Counted from the first letter of the stretch, positions 8,255-17,375 are shown. The stretch is 64,000 bases of DNA from Actinomadura physcomitrii (GCF_008923205.2 NZ_WBMS02000002.1:62001-126000), one strand, 5' to 3'. The notes: a model not told the origin generated them from the letters alone. Numbers and translations are program-made.

Positions 8255-9544
8255 TCAGCGCGGCAGCGGGACGTACGTCAGCCGGGTCGGGACGCCGCTG
8301 TCGACCAGCCGGCCGTCCGGCCCGAACGTGCCGAGCCCGAAGTCGTTGTCGTTGATCACCGCGAGCGTGCGGGAGTCGGCGAGCGCCACGCCCTCGATCT
8401 TGCCGGGGACGCCCGGGACCGTCCCGAGGTCCACGGCGAGGGTCTTCGGCAGCGGCGCGATGCCCGACGCGGACTGCTCCAGCGACGGGCTCGTCCGCTC
8501 GTCGTCCCAGCGCATGCCGAGGATGTCGGTGGCCTTGCGCAGGTCGACCCGGTAGATCTTCGCGACGTTGTCGGTCCGCTCGTCCACCAGCAGCTCGTGG
8601 TCGCTCACGGCGGTCAGCGCGGAGATCTTCATCTCCTTCTGGTCGCCGCAGTCGGCCGGGTCGAACGCGCACACGTCCTCGAACCGGTACGCGTACTCGC
8701 CGGCCACGCGGCCCTTGCGGAGGTCGAACCGGAACACGCGGGCGATCCGCGACTTCTTGTAGGCGTCCTTGTCCGGATTCGACAGCGGGCTCTGCACCGC
8801 GACGTACAGGGACTTACCGTCCGGAGATACGGTCAGCCCCTCGAAGCCACGGTTCTCGGTCCGCTCGTTCAGGATCGAGGGCAGCACCGCCTTCACTGGG
8901 TAACCGGGCTTCCCCGTCCACCCCTGCGGGACGTACCGCTCGACGACCCGCCCACGGCGGTCCAGGTGCAGCAGCGACGGGCCGTACTCCTCCGCCACCC
9001 AGAAGTCGCCGTCCTTGGTCCGGACGAGCCCTTCGGAGTCGATGCCGTCGGCGTCGTAGGCGAGCCGCTCCGTCCCGTCGAAGCCGTACGGGGCCGACTC
9101 GCGGCCCTCCACGTTCGGCAGGCCCGTCACCGGGCGGCCCTGCGCGTCCGTGATCGGCAGCGCTCGGGTGATCTTCAGCTTGTCCTTGCGGACCCGCAGC
9201 TTCACGATCGCCGGGTCGAACGAAGCGACGGGGAACGTCACGCGGTCCTCGCCGTCCACCGTGACCTCGCCGTTCGGGCCGCGGTCGGTGATCGCCCAGA
9301 ACTCGTCGCGCGGGGCGCCCTTCTCGTGGAACAGGTCGCTGCCGACGCCGCCGAGCGCGACCCCGTGGTCGTCGGCGACGCTGCCGGGCAGCAGCCCGTT
9401 CTGGAACTGCGCGAGCGGCACGCGCGGCAGCGTCGCGCTCGCGGGGGACGGCCGGGACGCGGCGAGCGCCGTCCCGGGGGCGAGCACGGCGGCGAGCGCG
9501 GCGCCGGCGATGAGCGTGCGGTAAGGCAATGAGCGATCTGTCAC
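8255..9544 (-). CDS. Secreted phytase-like esterase (esterase-like activity of phytase family)
   Basis: A 429-residue exported protein. A signal peptide runs to about residue 32 ([20 protein letters not shown], cleavage after ALA). The mature part has beta-propeller-type repeats of the phytase-like esterase family: [83 protein letters not shown]. The likely start is GTG at 9544; a TTG five codons later is possible. The substrate is probably a phosphate or carboxylic ester but is unproven. No operon partner; the divergent gene is sigE. Confidence 0.8.
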   Translation of the reverse strand: MTDRSLPYRTLIAGAALAAVLAPGTALAASRPSPASATLPRVPLAQFQNGLLPGSVADDHGVALGGVGSDLFHEKGAPRDEFWAITDRGPNGEVTVDGEDRVTFPVASFDPAIVKLRVRKDKLKITRALPITDAQGRPVTGLPNVEGRESAPYGFDGTERLAYDADGIDSEGLVRTKDGDFWVAEEYGPSLLHLDRRGRVVERYVPQGWTGKPGYPVKAVLPSILNERTENRGFEGLTVSPDGKSLYVAVQSPLSNPDKDAYKKSRIARVFRFDLRKGRVAGEYAYRFEDVCAFDPADCGDQKEMKISALTAVSDHELLVDERTDNVAKIYRVDLRKATDILGMRWDDERTSPSLEQSASGIAPLPKTLAVDLGTVPGVPGKIEGVALADSRTLAVINDNDFGLGTFGPDGRLVDSGVPTRLTYVPLPR

Positions 9545-9721
9545 AGCCGGGACCGTAGAGCCCGCGGGTGTCCGGGCGATGATCCCCAGGTGAAGGGCCG
9601 GATCCCCGGGCCGCCGGATCCGGCCACGCCGGAGGCTTCTTACACCGGTCTTATCTGGGTACCGGCATGCTGTGCCGTAACGATTTCGTATCAGACGGGG
9701 GTCGTGGTGAGCGCAGGCACG

Positions 9722-10252
9722 ATGGCGTGGACTCCTCCAACGTGGGAGGAGATCGTCACCGAGCACTCCACAAGGGTGTTCCGGCTGGCGTACCGCCTCA
9801 CGGGCAACCGGCACGACGCCGAGGACCTGACCCAGGACGTCTTCATCCGGGTCTTCCGCTCGCTGTCGTCCTACAGCCCCGGCACGTTCGAGGGCTGGCT
9901 GCACCGCATCACCACCAACCTGTTCCTCGACCGCGCCCGCCGCAAGCAGCGCATCCGCTTCGACGCGCTCGCCGACGACGCCGCCGAGCGGCTCCAGGGC
10001 CGCGAGCCGAGCCCCGCCCAGTCCTACGACGAGCGCCACCTCGACGCCGACATCCAGAAGGCCCTGGACGGCCTCGCCCCCGAGTACCGCGCCGCGGTCG
10101 TGCTGTGCGACATCGAGGGCCTCACCTACGAGGAGATCGCCGCGTCCCTCGGGGTGAAGCTCGGCACCGTCCGCTCGCGCATCCACCGGGGCCGCGCCCA
10201 GCTGCGCAACGCGCTGGAGCACCGCCGCCCCGCCGAGGTCACCGGGGCCTGA
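9722..10252 (+). CDS. sigE: ECF RNA polymerase sigma factor, SigE type
   Basis: A 176-residue extracytoplasmic-function sigma factor. Region 2: [30 protein letters not shown]. Region 4: [41 protein letters not shown]. The wording matches mycobacterial SigE ([36 protein letters not shown]). In that family an anti-sigma factor normally follows; none is present here, as the next gene is an alpha/beta hydrolase. Start ATG 9722 is chosen from the family N-terminus MxxWxE; a GTG at 9707 is in frame. It should direct envelope-stress transcription. Confidence 0.92.
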   Translation: MAWTPPTWEEIVTEHSTRVFRLAYRLTGNRHDAEDLTQDVFIRVFRSLSSYSPGTFEGWLHRITTNLFLDRARRKQRIRFDALADDAAERLQGREPSPAQSYDERHLDADIQKALDGLAPEYRAAVVLCDIEGLTYEEIAASLGVKLGTVRSRIHRGRAQLRNALEHRRPAEVTGA

Positions 10253-10261
10253 CCGCCCGGC

Positions 10262-10275
10262 GTGACCAGCGTCAC
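10262..10275. promoter_or_regulatory. Small inverted repeat GTGAC-N4-GTCAC
   Basis: Perfect 5-bp arms separated by CAGC, in the gap between sigE and the hydrolase, about 40 bp before the hydrolase GTG; a third GTGAC follows at 10279. It could be an operator for the hydrolase. Short repeats like this also occur by chance in GC-rich DNA. Confidence 0.25.
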
Positions 10276-10313
10276 TAGTGACCGGCGAGTAACTTCGGGC
10301 CTACCCTCGGCCC

Positions 10314-11129
10314 GTGGACATCGTCTTCGACCGCCGCGGCGAGGGCCCGCCGCTGGTGCTGCTGCACGGCATCGGCCACCGCCGCCAGGGCTGGTACCCG
10401 GTCCTGGACCTGCTCGCCGCGGAACGCGACGTCATCGCCGTCGACCTGCCCGGCTTCGGGGAGTCCCCGCCGCTGCCGGGCGGCACCCCCTACACGCTCG
10501 ACTCCGCGATCGCCGTCCTCGCCGCCGCGTTCGCCGACCTCGGCCTGGACCGCCCGCACATCGCCGGCAACTCGCTCGGCGGCCTGTTCGCCCTGGAGGC
10601 CGCCGACCGCGGCCTGGTCAGCTCCGCGACGGTACTGTCGCCCGCCGGCTTCTTCAACGCCGCCGAACTGCGCTACGCGTCCTCGGTGCTGCGCGCGTCC
10701 CGGCTCGGCGCCCGCGTCCCCGACGCGATGCTGGCCCGGCTGGCCCGCTCACCGCGCCGCCGCGCCGCGATGTTCGGCATGATCTACGGCCGTCCGGACC
10801 TGATGGACATCGAGGCCCTCACCGGCGACGCCCGCGCGCTGCGCGACGCCGTGGGCTTCGAGCCGACCCTCCGCGCCGGCCGGGCCACCCGGTTCACCGG
10901 CTCCTGCGCGGACGTCCCGGTCACCATCGCGTGGGGCACCAAGGACCGGCTGCTGCTGCGCAGCCAGGCCGTCCGCGCGCAGCGCCGCCTCCCGCACGCC
11001 CGGTTCGTCTGGCTGGAGGGCTGCGGCCACGTGCCGATGTCCGACGACCCGCCGCAGGTCGCCCGCGTCCTGCTGGACGGCAGCGCGCACCCGCTCCTCG
11101 GCGCCCGTCCGGAGGCCGCCGCGTCCTAG
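10314..11129 (+). CDS. Alpha/beta hydrolase
   Basis: A 271-residue alpha/beta-hydrolase-fold enzyme with all landmarks: oxyanion LLHGIGHRRQGW, PGFGES, nucleophile Ser in AGNSLGGLFAL, acid Asp in WGTKDRLL and His in GCGHVPMSDDPPQ. It has no signal peptide, so it is likely cytoplasmic. The GTG start follows the sigE stop by 61 bp, so co-transcription is possible. It sits where an anti-sigma gene would be expected after sigE. Substrate unknown. Confidence 0.85.
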   Translation: MDIVFDRRGEGPPLVLLHGIGHRRQGWYPVLDLLAAERDVIAVDLPGFGESPPLPGGTPYTLDSAIAVLAAAFADLGLDRPHIAGNSLGGLFALEAADRGLVSSATVLSPAGFFNAAELRYASSVLRASRLGARVPDAMLARLARSPRRRAAMFGMIYGRPDLMDIEALTGDARALRDAVGFEPTLRAGRATRFTGSCADVPVTIAWGTKDRLLLRSQAVRAQRRLPHARFVWLEGCGHVPMSDDPPQVARVLLDGSAHPLLGARPEAAAS

Positions 11130-11164
11130 CCGCAGCCGCCGGAAACGGGGGGAACAAGGGGCGG

Positions 11165-11217
11165 TTGACACGTGTTTGAGCCTTCAACTAACCTCGGGTT
11201 AGTCGTTGAATTTTCAA
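11165..11217 (+). promoter_or_regulatory. yceI promoter with a nested triple operator
   Basis: A near-consensus promoter, TTGACA (11165-11170), 18-bp spacer, TAACCT (11189-11194), is covered by three inverted repeats. Two are of the form TTGAR-N2-TTCAA (11176-11187 and 11206-11217), with centres 30 bp apart. Between them lies a perfect CTAACC-TCG-GGTTAG (11188-11202) that contains the -10 box. The layout fits tight repression, probably by a MarR-like dimer, but no regulator gene is adjacent. The sites are read directly; the regulator is inference. Confidence 0.75.
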
Positions 11218-11240
11218 GCACTAGCGCCACTGGAGCCACC

Positions 11241-11789
11241 ATGAGCATCGACACCATCGCCCCGGGCCTGACCGCCGGCACCTGGAACATCGACCCCGCC
11301 CACTCCGAGGTCACCTTCTCCATCCGGCACCTGATGACCAAGGTGCGCGGGTCCTTCACCGAGTTCTCCGGCTCCGTGCAGATCGCCGAGGACCTCGCCG
11401 GCTCCACCGCCACCGCCGAGATCAAGGTGGCCTCCCTCGACACCCGCAACGCCGACCGCGACGCCCACGTGCGCAGCGCGGACGTGCTGGACGTCGAGAA
11501 CCACCCGACCATGACCTTCAACACCACGGGCGTGCGGGCCGAGGACGGCGAGTACTACCTGGACGGCGACCTCACCATCAAGGGCGTCACCCGCCCGGTC
11601 ACCCTGACGGTCGAGTTCCACGGCGTCGGCGAGGACCCGTGGGGCGGCACGCGCGCCGGGTTCTCCGCCGAGACCACCGTCAACCGCAAGGACTGGGGCA
11701 TCGAGTTCAACGTCCCGCTGAAGGGCGAGGGCGCCCTCCTGGGCGACAAGGTCACCCTCCAGCTGGAAATCCAGGCCGTCCGCGCCTGA
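11241..11789 (+). CDS. YceI-family lipid-binding protein
   Basis: A 182-residue YceI protein, a lipocalin-like barrel that binds polyisoprenoid-type lipids. Family features: AGTWNIDPAHSEVTFSIRHLM at the start, VRGSFTEFSGSV, VENHPTMTFNT, LDGDLTIKGVTRPVTL and NRKDWGIEFN. It lacks a signal peptide, as is usual for actinobacterial versions. GGAG seven bases before the ATG marks the start. A strong operator array covers the promoter, so expression is probably inducible. It is followed by two hairpins. Confidence 0.93.
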   Translation: MSIDTIAPGLTAGTWNIDPAHSEVTFSIRHLMTKVRGSFTEFSGSVQIAEDLAGSTATAEIKVASLDTRNADRDAHVRSADVLDVENHPTMTFNTTGVRAEDGEYYLDGDLTIKGVTRPVTLTVEFHGVGEDPWGGTRAGFSAETTVNRKDWGIEFNVPLKGEGALLGDKVTLQLEIQAVRA

Positions 11790-11832
11790 CGGGCGCCTGG
11801 AGCGGAGCGCCAGCGGAGCGTAAGGCGCCCGT
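11789..11832 (+). terminator. Long hairpin directly after yceI
   Basis: Perfect 10-bp arms, ACGGGCGCCT and AGGCGCCCGT, enclosing 24 bases that contain repeats of GCGGAGCG. The first arm overlaps the last base of the yceI stop codon. There is no U-tract, which is normal for high-GC actinobacteria. Confidence 0.6.
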
Positions 11833-11899
11833 TAGGCGGCTTGTGCCGGGGGGTGTGGGGGGGCGCCCACACACACAGATACTGACGGGCGCGCGCACC

Positions 11900-11936
11900 G
11901 GAAAGGGCCGTTCCACACCGGTGGACGGCCCTTTCC
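11900..11936. terminator. Bidirectional terminator between yceI and the histidine kinase
   Basis: Arms GGAAAGGGCCGT and ACGGCCCTTTCC are perfectly complementary, and the stem continues with TCCAC/GTGGA after a single bulge around the loop ACCG. It lies between two convergent genes and is the strongest hairpin in this part of the window. Confidence 0.85.
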
Positions 11937-11948
11937 GCTGTCCAGGGG

Positions 11949-13298
11949 TCATTCCACGTCGAGGGGTAGGCGGAGCGCGAAGCGGGCGCCGCGGGCGTCG
12001 TCCTCGACGCGCAGCGTCCCGCCGTGCGCCTGCGCGATCTCCCGGGCGATGGCGAGGCCGAGCCCGGTGCCGCCGGCGCCGCGGCTGCGCGCGGTGTCCA
12101 GCCGGGTGAACCGCTCGAACACGCGCTCGCGGTCCGCGGGCGCGATGCCGACGCCGTCGTCGGTCACGGTGAGCAGCGCGTGGCCGCCGTCGCGCACCGC
12201 CTCCACGGCGATGACCCGGTCGGCGTACCGCTCGGCGTTGTCCAGCAGGTTCCCCAGCAGCCGGACGAGCTGCATCCGCACGCCCCGCACCGTCACGCCG
12301 TGCGCGAGCTCCTTCTCGATCTTCACCTGGAAGGTGCGGCGGCCGATCTCCGCGCCGGCCAGCGCGGACAGGTCGATCGGCTCCTGCGCGACCGTCCCGC
12401 CCGTCCCGATCCGGGCGAGCAGCAGCAGGTCGGTGACGATCGACTCCAGCCGGTCGGTGTCGTGCAGCGCCTGCTCGACCACGGCGGGCAGGTCGTTGTC
12501 GTCCGGGTGCATCGACGCGTCCTCGAGGTTGGCGCGCAGCCCCGCGATCGGGGTGCGCAGCTCGTGCGAGGCGTCCGAGGCGAACTGCCGCTGCCGCCCG
12601 ACCGCCGACTCCAGCCGGTCGAGGGTCGCGTTCGCGGTGCGGGCGAGCTGCGCGATCTCGTCCTCGCCGGGCGGCTCCGGCACCCGCCGGCTCAGGTCGG
12701 ACGCGCTGATCTCGGCGAGCTGGGCGCGGATCGCCTCGACGGGGCGGAGCGTCCGGCCGACGACCCGCCAGGTGATCCAGGCGGCGAGCCCGGCGAGGAC
12801 CGCCACCCCGGCCCCGAGCGCCGCCTCCAGCAGCCCGTTCACCAGGTAGGACGGCATCGGCTCGGCGGCGTACACGACGACCGAGCCGGGCGCGGTGGTG
12901 GCGCGGATCGCCTCCGCGACGAGGCAGCGCCGGTGCGGCCAGCTCCCCCGGCACTCGGTGAAGTCCCGCACCCGCATCCCCGGGGACGGCCAGAGCCGGC
13001 TGACCGGCGGGCGTCCCGCGGCGGCCGGCGTCGCCGCCCGCACGCGCCCGCCCGGCTCGACGACCTGCATCAGGACGCGTCCGCCGCTGCCGTCGGGGAT
13101 CGGGTCGCGCAGCGAGCCGTCCCGGACGCCGCCGCTGACCCGCCGCGCGTCCACCTGGGTGCGCTGCAGCAGGTCGGACCGGACGATCGCGCGGACGGCG
13201 AGGTCGACCCCGGCCGCGGTGACGCCCCAGACGAGCGCCGCGATGATCGCGGCGACGACGGTGTCCCTGGTCCTGATCGACCGGGGGCGGATCCGCAT
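11949..13298 (-). CDS. Orphan sensor histidine kinase
   Basis: A 449-residue membrane kinase. Helix 1 at about 13-35, a roughly 115-residue extracytoplasmic sensor with two Cys (C116, C125), helix 2 at about 153-176, then HAMP (TLRPVEAIRAQLAEISASDL). HisKA has phospho-acceptor H245 in SDASHELRTP. The HATPase has NLLDNAERYA, DDGVGIAP and [13 protein letters not shown]. No response regulator is adjacent: upstream is a divergent glutamate-cysteine ligase gene, and the OmpR-type regulator at 14982 already has its own kinase. The partner must be encoded elsewhere or be shared. Confidence 0.9.
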   Translation of the reverse strand: MRIRPRSIRTRDTVVAAIIAALVWGVTAAGVDLAVRAIVRSDLLQRTQVDARRVSGGVRDGSLRDPIPDGSGGRVLMQVVEPGGRVRAATPAAAGRPPVSRLWPSPGMRVRDFTECRGSWPHRRCLVAEAIRATTAPGSVVVYAAEPMPSYLVNGLLEAALGAGVAVLAGLAAWITWRVVGRTLRPVEAIRAQLAEISASDLSRRVPEPPGEDEIAQLARTANATLDRLESAVGRQRQFASDASHELRTPIAGLRANLEDASMHPDDNDLPAVVEQALHDTDRLESIVTDLLLLARIGTGGTVAQEPIDLSALAGAEIGRRTFQVKIEKELAHGVTVRGVRMQLVRLLGNLLDNAERYADRVIAVEAVRDGGHALLTVTDDGVGIAPADRERVFERFTRLDTARSRGAGGTGLGLAIAREIAQAHGGTLRVEDDARGARFALRLPLDVE

Positions 13299-13449
13299 GC
13301 ATCACAGAGTGTCACGGGACCCCGGATCGCCGGTACAGGTTACCGGCCAGTCACTAAACGCGGCCCGAAATCACCCGCCGGGTTTTCCACCCCCTCAGCC
13401 GGGACATCCCGTTTTATGACGGTTCCTCCGGAGCACCAGGGACGGACAC

Positions 13450-14919
13450 ATGGGCAGGGACGTGGCTTCGGTCACCATCAGCGGCGAGGACCGCCGGCGC
13501 TACCGCGACAAGGTCCGCAGATGCCTGGACGTGCTGGCCCGCATGCTCGGCGAATCCCAGTTCGACTTCGAACGCCCGCACATCGGCCTGGAGATCGAGC
13601 TCAACCTGATCGACGAGCTCGGCGACCCCCTGATGCGCAACGCCGACGTGCTCAAGGCCATCGCCGACCCGGCCTGGGCCACCGAGCTCGGCCAGTTCAA
13701 CCTGGAGATCAACATCCCGCCGCGCGAGCTCGGCGGCGAGGGCACCGGCGCCCTGGAGACCGAGGTCCGCGACCAGCTCGAGCACGCCGAGGCCCGGGCC
13801 GGCGAGGTCGGCGGCGAGCTCGTCATGATCGGCGTGCTCCCGACCCTGCGGCGCAGCGACATCGGCGAGGAGACCCTCTCCTCCAACGCCCGCTACAAGA
13901 TGCTCAACGACCAGATCTTCCGCGCGCGCGGCGAGGAGATGCACATCGCCATCGACGGCCCCGAGCCGCTGCGCATGCACACCGACACGATCCTCCCCGA
14001 AGCCGCCTGCACCAGCGTTCAGTTCCACCTCCAGGTCAGCCCCGACCAGTTCGGCGCCTACTGGAACGCCGCCCAGGCCGTTGCCGGCGCGCAGGTCGCG
14101 ATGGCCGCCAACTCCCCCTTCCTGTTCGGGCACCGGCTCTGGCACGAGACCCGCATCACCCTGTTCGAGCAGGCCACCGACACCCGCCCCGCCGAGCTGA
14201 AGTCCCAGGGCGTCCGGCCCCGCGTCTGGTTCGGCGAACGCTGGATCACCTCCGTCTTCGACCTCTTCGAGGAGAACACCCGCTACTTCCCGTCCCTCCT
14301 CCCGCTCTGCGACGACGAGGACCCCCTCACCGTCCTCGACGAAGGCGGCATCCCCGAACTCGGCGAGCTGACCCTGCACAACGGCACCATCTACCGCTGG
14401 AACCGGCCCATCTACGCCGTCGTGAAGGGCCGTCCGCACCTGCGCATCGAGAACCGCGTGCTGCCCGCCGGGCCGTCCGTCGCCGACGTCGTCGCCAACG
14501 GCGCGTTCTACTACGGCGTCGTCCGCATGCTCGCCGAGCAGGACCGTCCCGTCTGGTCGCGGATGTCGTTCAACACGGCCGAGGAGAACCTGCACCGCGC
14601 CGCCCGCGACGGCATCGACGCCACCCTCTACTGGCCCGGCGTCGGCGAGGTCCCCGCCGCCGAGCTCATCCTGCGCAAGCTGCTCCCCCTCGCCCACGAG
14701 GGCCTCGACCGCTGGGGCGTCGACCCGGCCCGCCGCGACCGGCTCCTCGGCATCGTCGAGCGCCGCTGCGTCACCGGCCGCACCGGCTCCGCCTGGCAGA
14801 TCGACACCGTCGAGGCCATCGAGGAGTCCACCGCCGCCCCCCGCCACGAGGCCCTCCGCCTCATGACCCGCCGCTACGTCGAGAACATGCGCACCAACGC
14901 CCCCGTCCACGAATGGTGA
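13450..14919 (+). CDS. Glutamate-cysteine ligase family protein (GCS2)
   Basis: A 489-residue enzyme of the GCS2 family, which joins glutamate and cysteine (or a related amine) using ATP. Visible signatures are HIGLEIELNLID, GQFNLEINIPP, TDTILPEAACTSVQFHLQVSP, NSPFLFGHRLWHETRI and IENRVLPAGPS. In actinobacteria such enzymes may supply gamma-glutamylcysteine for ergothioneine (EgtA type) or have other amide-forming roles; no other egt gene is nearby, so the pathway is open. The ATG has GGGA upstream. It stands alone, divergent from the orphan kinase. Confidence 0.85.
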   Translation: MGRDVASVTISGEDRRRYRDKVRRCLDVLARMLGESQFDFERPHIGLEIELNLIDELGDPLMRNADVLKAIADPAWATELGQFNLEINIPPRELGGEGTGALETEVRDQLEHAEARAGEVGGELVMIGVLPTLRRSDIGEETLSSNARYKMLNDQIFRARGEEMHIAIDGPEPLRMHTDTILPEAACTSVQFHLQVSPDQFGAYWNAAQAVAGAQVAMAANSPFLFGHRLWHETRITLFEQATDTRPAELKSQGVRPRVWFGERWITSVFDLFEENTRYFPSLLPLCDDEDPLTVLDEGGIPELGELTLHNGTIYRWNRPIYAVVKGRPHLRIENRVLPAGPSVADVVANGAFYYGVVRMLAEQDRPVWSRMSFNTAEENLHRAARDGIDATLYWPGVGEVPAAELILRKLLPLAHEGLDRWGVDPARRDRLLGIVERRCVTGRTGSAWQIDTVEAIEESTAAPRHEALRLMTRRYVENMRTNAPVHEW

Positions 14920-14981
14920 CGAACACAGGATCTCCACATGTCGGGCACGGTGTGGGCGTTTCGTGTGCTTAGAGTGCCCAT

Positions 14982-15665
14982 GTGGGTGAGACGCGGATCC
15001 TGGTGGTGGAGGACGAGCCGACGATCGCGCGGGCCGTGGCGGACCGGCTGGCCGCCGAGGGGTTCGCGGTCGAGACGGCGGCGGACGGGCCGTCCGGGGT
15101 GGAGCGGGCCCGCGCGTTCGGGCCGCACCTCATCGTGCTGGACGTGATGCTGCCCGGGTTCGACGGCCTGGAGGTGTGCCGGCGCGTGCAGGCGGAGCGG
15201 GCGACGCCGGTGCTGATGCTGACGGCCCGCGACGACGAGACGGACCTGCTGGTCGGGCTCGGTGTCGGCGCCGACGACTACGTGACGAAGCCGTTCAGCA
15301 TGCGGGAGCTGATGGCGCGCATCAGGGCGGTGCTGCGGCGCGTGGAGCGGCCCGGGGTGGACGCGGCGGGCCACGGGCCGATGCGGGCGGGGCCGGTGGA
15401 GGTGGATCCGCGGGCGCGGCGGGTGCGGCGGGACGGCCGGGAGGTGCACCTGACGCCGACGGAGTTCGACCTGCTCGCGTGCCTGCTGCGGAACCGGGGC
15501 GCGGTGCTGACCCGCGCCGTCCTGCTGGAGCAGGTGTGGGACTGGGCGGACGCGTCCGGGACGCGGGTCGTCGACAGCCATGTGAAGGCGCTGCGCCGCA
15601 AGCTCGGGCAGGGTCTGATCCGCACAGTGCACGGCGTCGGCTACAGCGTGGAGGCGGCGCAATGA
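14982..15665 (+). CDS. OmpR-family response regulator
   Basis: A 227-residue regulator: receiver domain with ED at 10-11, phospho-acceptor D54 (IVLDVMLPG) and Lys in VTKPFS, followed by a winged-helix domain (VHLTPTEFDLLACLLRNRGAVLTR, VDSHVKALRRKLG). Start GTG 14982 is chosen because it gives the normal N-terminus MGETRILVVEDE. TAGAGT at 14970-14975 looks like a -10 box only 6 bases upstream, so the transcript may be leaderless. The stop overlaps the kinase start as ATGA, so the two are co-translated. Confidence 0.93.
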   Translation: MGETRILVVEDEPTIARAVADRLAAEGFAVETAADGPSGVERARAFGPHLIVLDVMLPGFDGLEVCRRVQAERATPVLMLTARDDETDLLVGLGVGADDYVTKPFSMRELMARIRAVLRRVERPGVDAAGHGPMRAGPVEVDPRARRVRRDGREVHLTPTEFDLLACLLRNRGAVLTRAVLLEQVWDWADASGTRVVDSHVKALRRKLGQGLIRTVHGVGYSVEAAQ

Positions 15666-16714
15666 TGGAGGCGAGGGTTTTCCACAGGCTGTGGACGAGG
15701 TGGCCGCGGCCGCTGGACCCGCTGCGGTCCATCAAGGTGAAGTTCGGCGTCGTCGTGGTGGTGACGGCGTGCGTCGCGGTGCTCATCGTCCTGTGGGGGT
15801 ACCCGCTGGGGTTCCGGGCGCGGCAGACGATGCCGGTCGGGGTGCTGATCTCGCTGGTGGTGATCCAGCTGCTCGCGCACGGGATGACGGCGCCGCTGCG
15901 GGAGATGACGGCGGCGGCGCGGGCGATGGCGCGCGGCGACTACAGCCGCCGGGTGCGGGCGACGTCGCGGGACGAGGTCGGCGAGCTGGCGCAGGCGTTC
16001 AACCGGATGGCGGCGGATCTCGCGGAGGTGGACCGGCAGCGCCGGGAGTTCGTCGCGAACGTCTCGCACGAGCTGCGGACGCCGATCAGCGCGCTGCGGG
16101 CGGTGCTGGAGAACGTCGCGGACGGCGTCACGCCCGCGACGCCGGACGTGCTGGAGTCGGCACTGGAGCAGACCGAGCGGCTCGGCCGGCTCGTCACGCA
16201 GCTGCTGGACCTGTCGCGGGTGGAGGCGGGCGCGGCGCCGCTCGACCTGGACGAGCTGGACGTGGCGGCGTTCATCGGCGACGTGGCGGCGGAGGCGGCG
16301 GCGGGCCATCCGGGCGCGCGGTTCGAGGCGGACGTCCCGCCGGGCCTGCGCGCGACCGCCGACCGGGACCGGCTGCATCAGGTCGTCGCGAACCTGCTGG
16401 ACAACGCGGCGAAGCACGGCCCGGCGGACCGTCCGGTGACGGTGTCGGCGCGGCCGGGCGCGGCGCCGGGCGGGCTGGTCACCGAGGTCGCCGACGAGGG
16501 GCCGGGCATCCCGCCGGAGGAGCGCGCGCGGGTGTTCGAGCGGTTCTCGCGCGGCGCGGCGAACGGCGCGCGCGCCGGGACGCCCGGCGGCGGGACCGGC
16601 CTCGGCCTCGCCATCGCGAACTGGGCGACGGAGCTGCACGGCGGCGACATCACCGTCCTGGACACCCGGGCGGGCTGCCGCATCCGCGTCACCCTCCCCG
16701 GCCCCCCGCGTTGA
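15662..16714 (+). CDS. Sensor histidine kinase with almost no external domain
   Basis: A 350-residue kinase paired with the regulator at 14982 through a 4-bp ATGA overlap. Two membrane helices (about 28-46 and 57-75) are joined by only about ten residues, so the signal is probably sensed in the membrane or by the HAMP domain ([20 protein letters not shown]). HisKA: H136 in [10 protein letters not shown]. HATPase: [30 protein letters not shown]. The stop codon lies inside the left arm of a perfect inverted repeat shared with the convergent Nudix gene. Confidence 0.92.
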   Translation: MMEARVFHRLWTRWPRPLDPLRSIKVKFGVVVVVTACVAVLIVLWGYPLGFRARQTMPVGVLISLVVIQLLAHGMTAPLREMTAAARAMARGDYSRRVRATSRDEVGELAQAFNRMAADLAEVDRQRREFVANVSHELRTPISALRAVLENVADGVTPATPDVLESALEQTERLGRLVTQLLDLSRVEAGAAPLDLDELDVAAFIGDVAAEAAAGHPGARFEADVPPGLRATADRDRLHQVVANLLDNAAKHGPADRPVTVSARPGAAPGGLVTEVADEGPGIPPEERARVFERFSRGAANGARAGTPGGGTGLGLAIANWATELHGGDITVLDTRAGCRIRVTLPGPPR

Positions 16715-16823
16715 CTTGTGGCGTGTCGTGGTTATGCGGCCGTCCATAACCGCCCCCCGCGTGTGCGTTGGGGGGTGTGGGGGGTCGCCCCCCCCCCCAA
16801 CCCCCCCCCCCGCCACAAGTCAA
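16711..16823. repeat. 13-bp inverted repeat enclosing G- and C-homopolymer runs
   Basis: Perfect arms TTGACTTGTGGCG (16711-16723) and CGCCACAAGTCAA (16811-16823) contain the stop codons of both convergent genes. Between them are GGGGGG-TGT-GGGGGG and two runs of eleven or more C separated by AA (about 16790-16811). The arms can act as a bidirectional terminator; the G-runs could form a quadruplex. A related G-rich motif followed by CGCCC occurs after yceI at about 11849-11866. Confidence 0.8.
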
Positions 16824-17374
16824 CGGTTCTCGTGGAGGGTGAGGAGGGTGTAGGCGGCGACGGTGGAGTCGTCGGTGACGCGGCCGTCGCGGATCATCGC
16901 GGCGAACTCGGCGCGCGGTACGAGGCGCTGCCGCATGTCCTGCTCCTCGGGTTCGCGGTCGGCCTCGCCCGCCTTCAGGTCGGTGGCGAGGAAGACGTCG
17001 AAGCCCTGGCCGCTCGTCCCGTGCGAGCAGTTCAGGTGGCCGAGGTGGGTGAGGGTGCCGGCGCGCAGGCCGGTCTCCTGGGCCAGCTCGATGCGGGCCA
17101 GCTCCTCGGGCTCGGCGCTCTGCCGGTCCGGCAGCGAGCCCTGCGGGAAGCTCCAGGTGCGCCTGCCGATCGGGTACCGGAACTCCTCCACCATGTGGAA
17201 GCCGTCGCCCTCGACCGGGATGACCAGCGCGAAGTCCGGTTTCTCGATGATGCCGTAGATGCCGCGCGAGCCGTCGAGGCGCTCGACCTCGTCCTCGCGG
17301 ACGAGCATCCACGGGTTCTCGTAGACGACCCGCGAGCCGACGCGGCGGACGGCGGGCTCCTGCTCTCGGCTCAT
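16820..17374 (-). CDS. Nudix hydrolase with a partly degenerate Nudix box
   Basis: A 184-residue Nudix-fold protein, most like ADP-ribose pyrophosphatases (YENPWMLVREDEVE, EFRYPIGRRTWSFPQGSLP, SHGTSGQGFDVFLATDL). The Nudix box reads GSLPDRQ...ARIELAQETGL: the first Glu is Gln, the Arg of REUxEE is Ile, and one Glu of the EE pair is Gln, while the last Glu is kept. Activity may be reduced or altered. It starts one base after the GntR stop, so it is the second gene of a GntR-Nudix operon. Confidence 0.85.
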   Translation of the reverse strand: MSREQEPAVRRVGSRVVYENPWMLVREDEVERLDGSRGIYGIIEKPDFALVIPVEGDGFHMVEEFRYPIGRRTWSFPQGSLPDRQSAEPEELARIELAQETGLRAGTLTHLGHLNCSHGTSGQGFDVFLATDLKAGEADREPEEQDMRQRLVPRAEFAAMIRDGRVTDDSTVAAYTLLTLHENR

Positions 17375-17375
17375 T

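Noticed and set aside
12024-14972. Very long open frames on the strand opposite to, or out of frame with, real genes (for example 982 codons here)
   Set aside because: In DNA this GC-rich most frames stay open. The translations are Arg/Ala/Pro-rich without domains, and the same DNA encodes a clear histidine kinase and glutamate-cysteine ligase.
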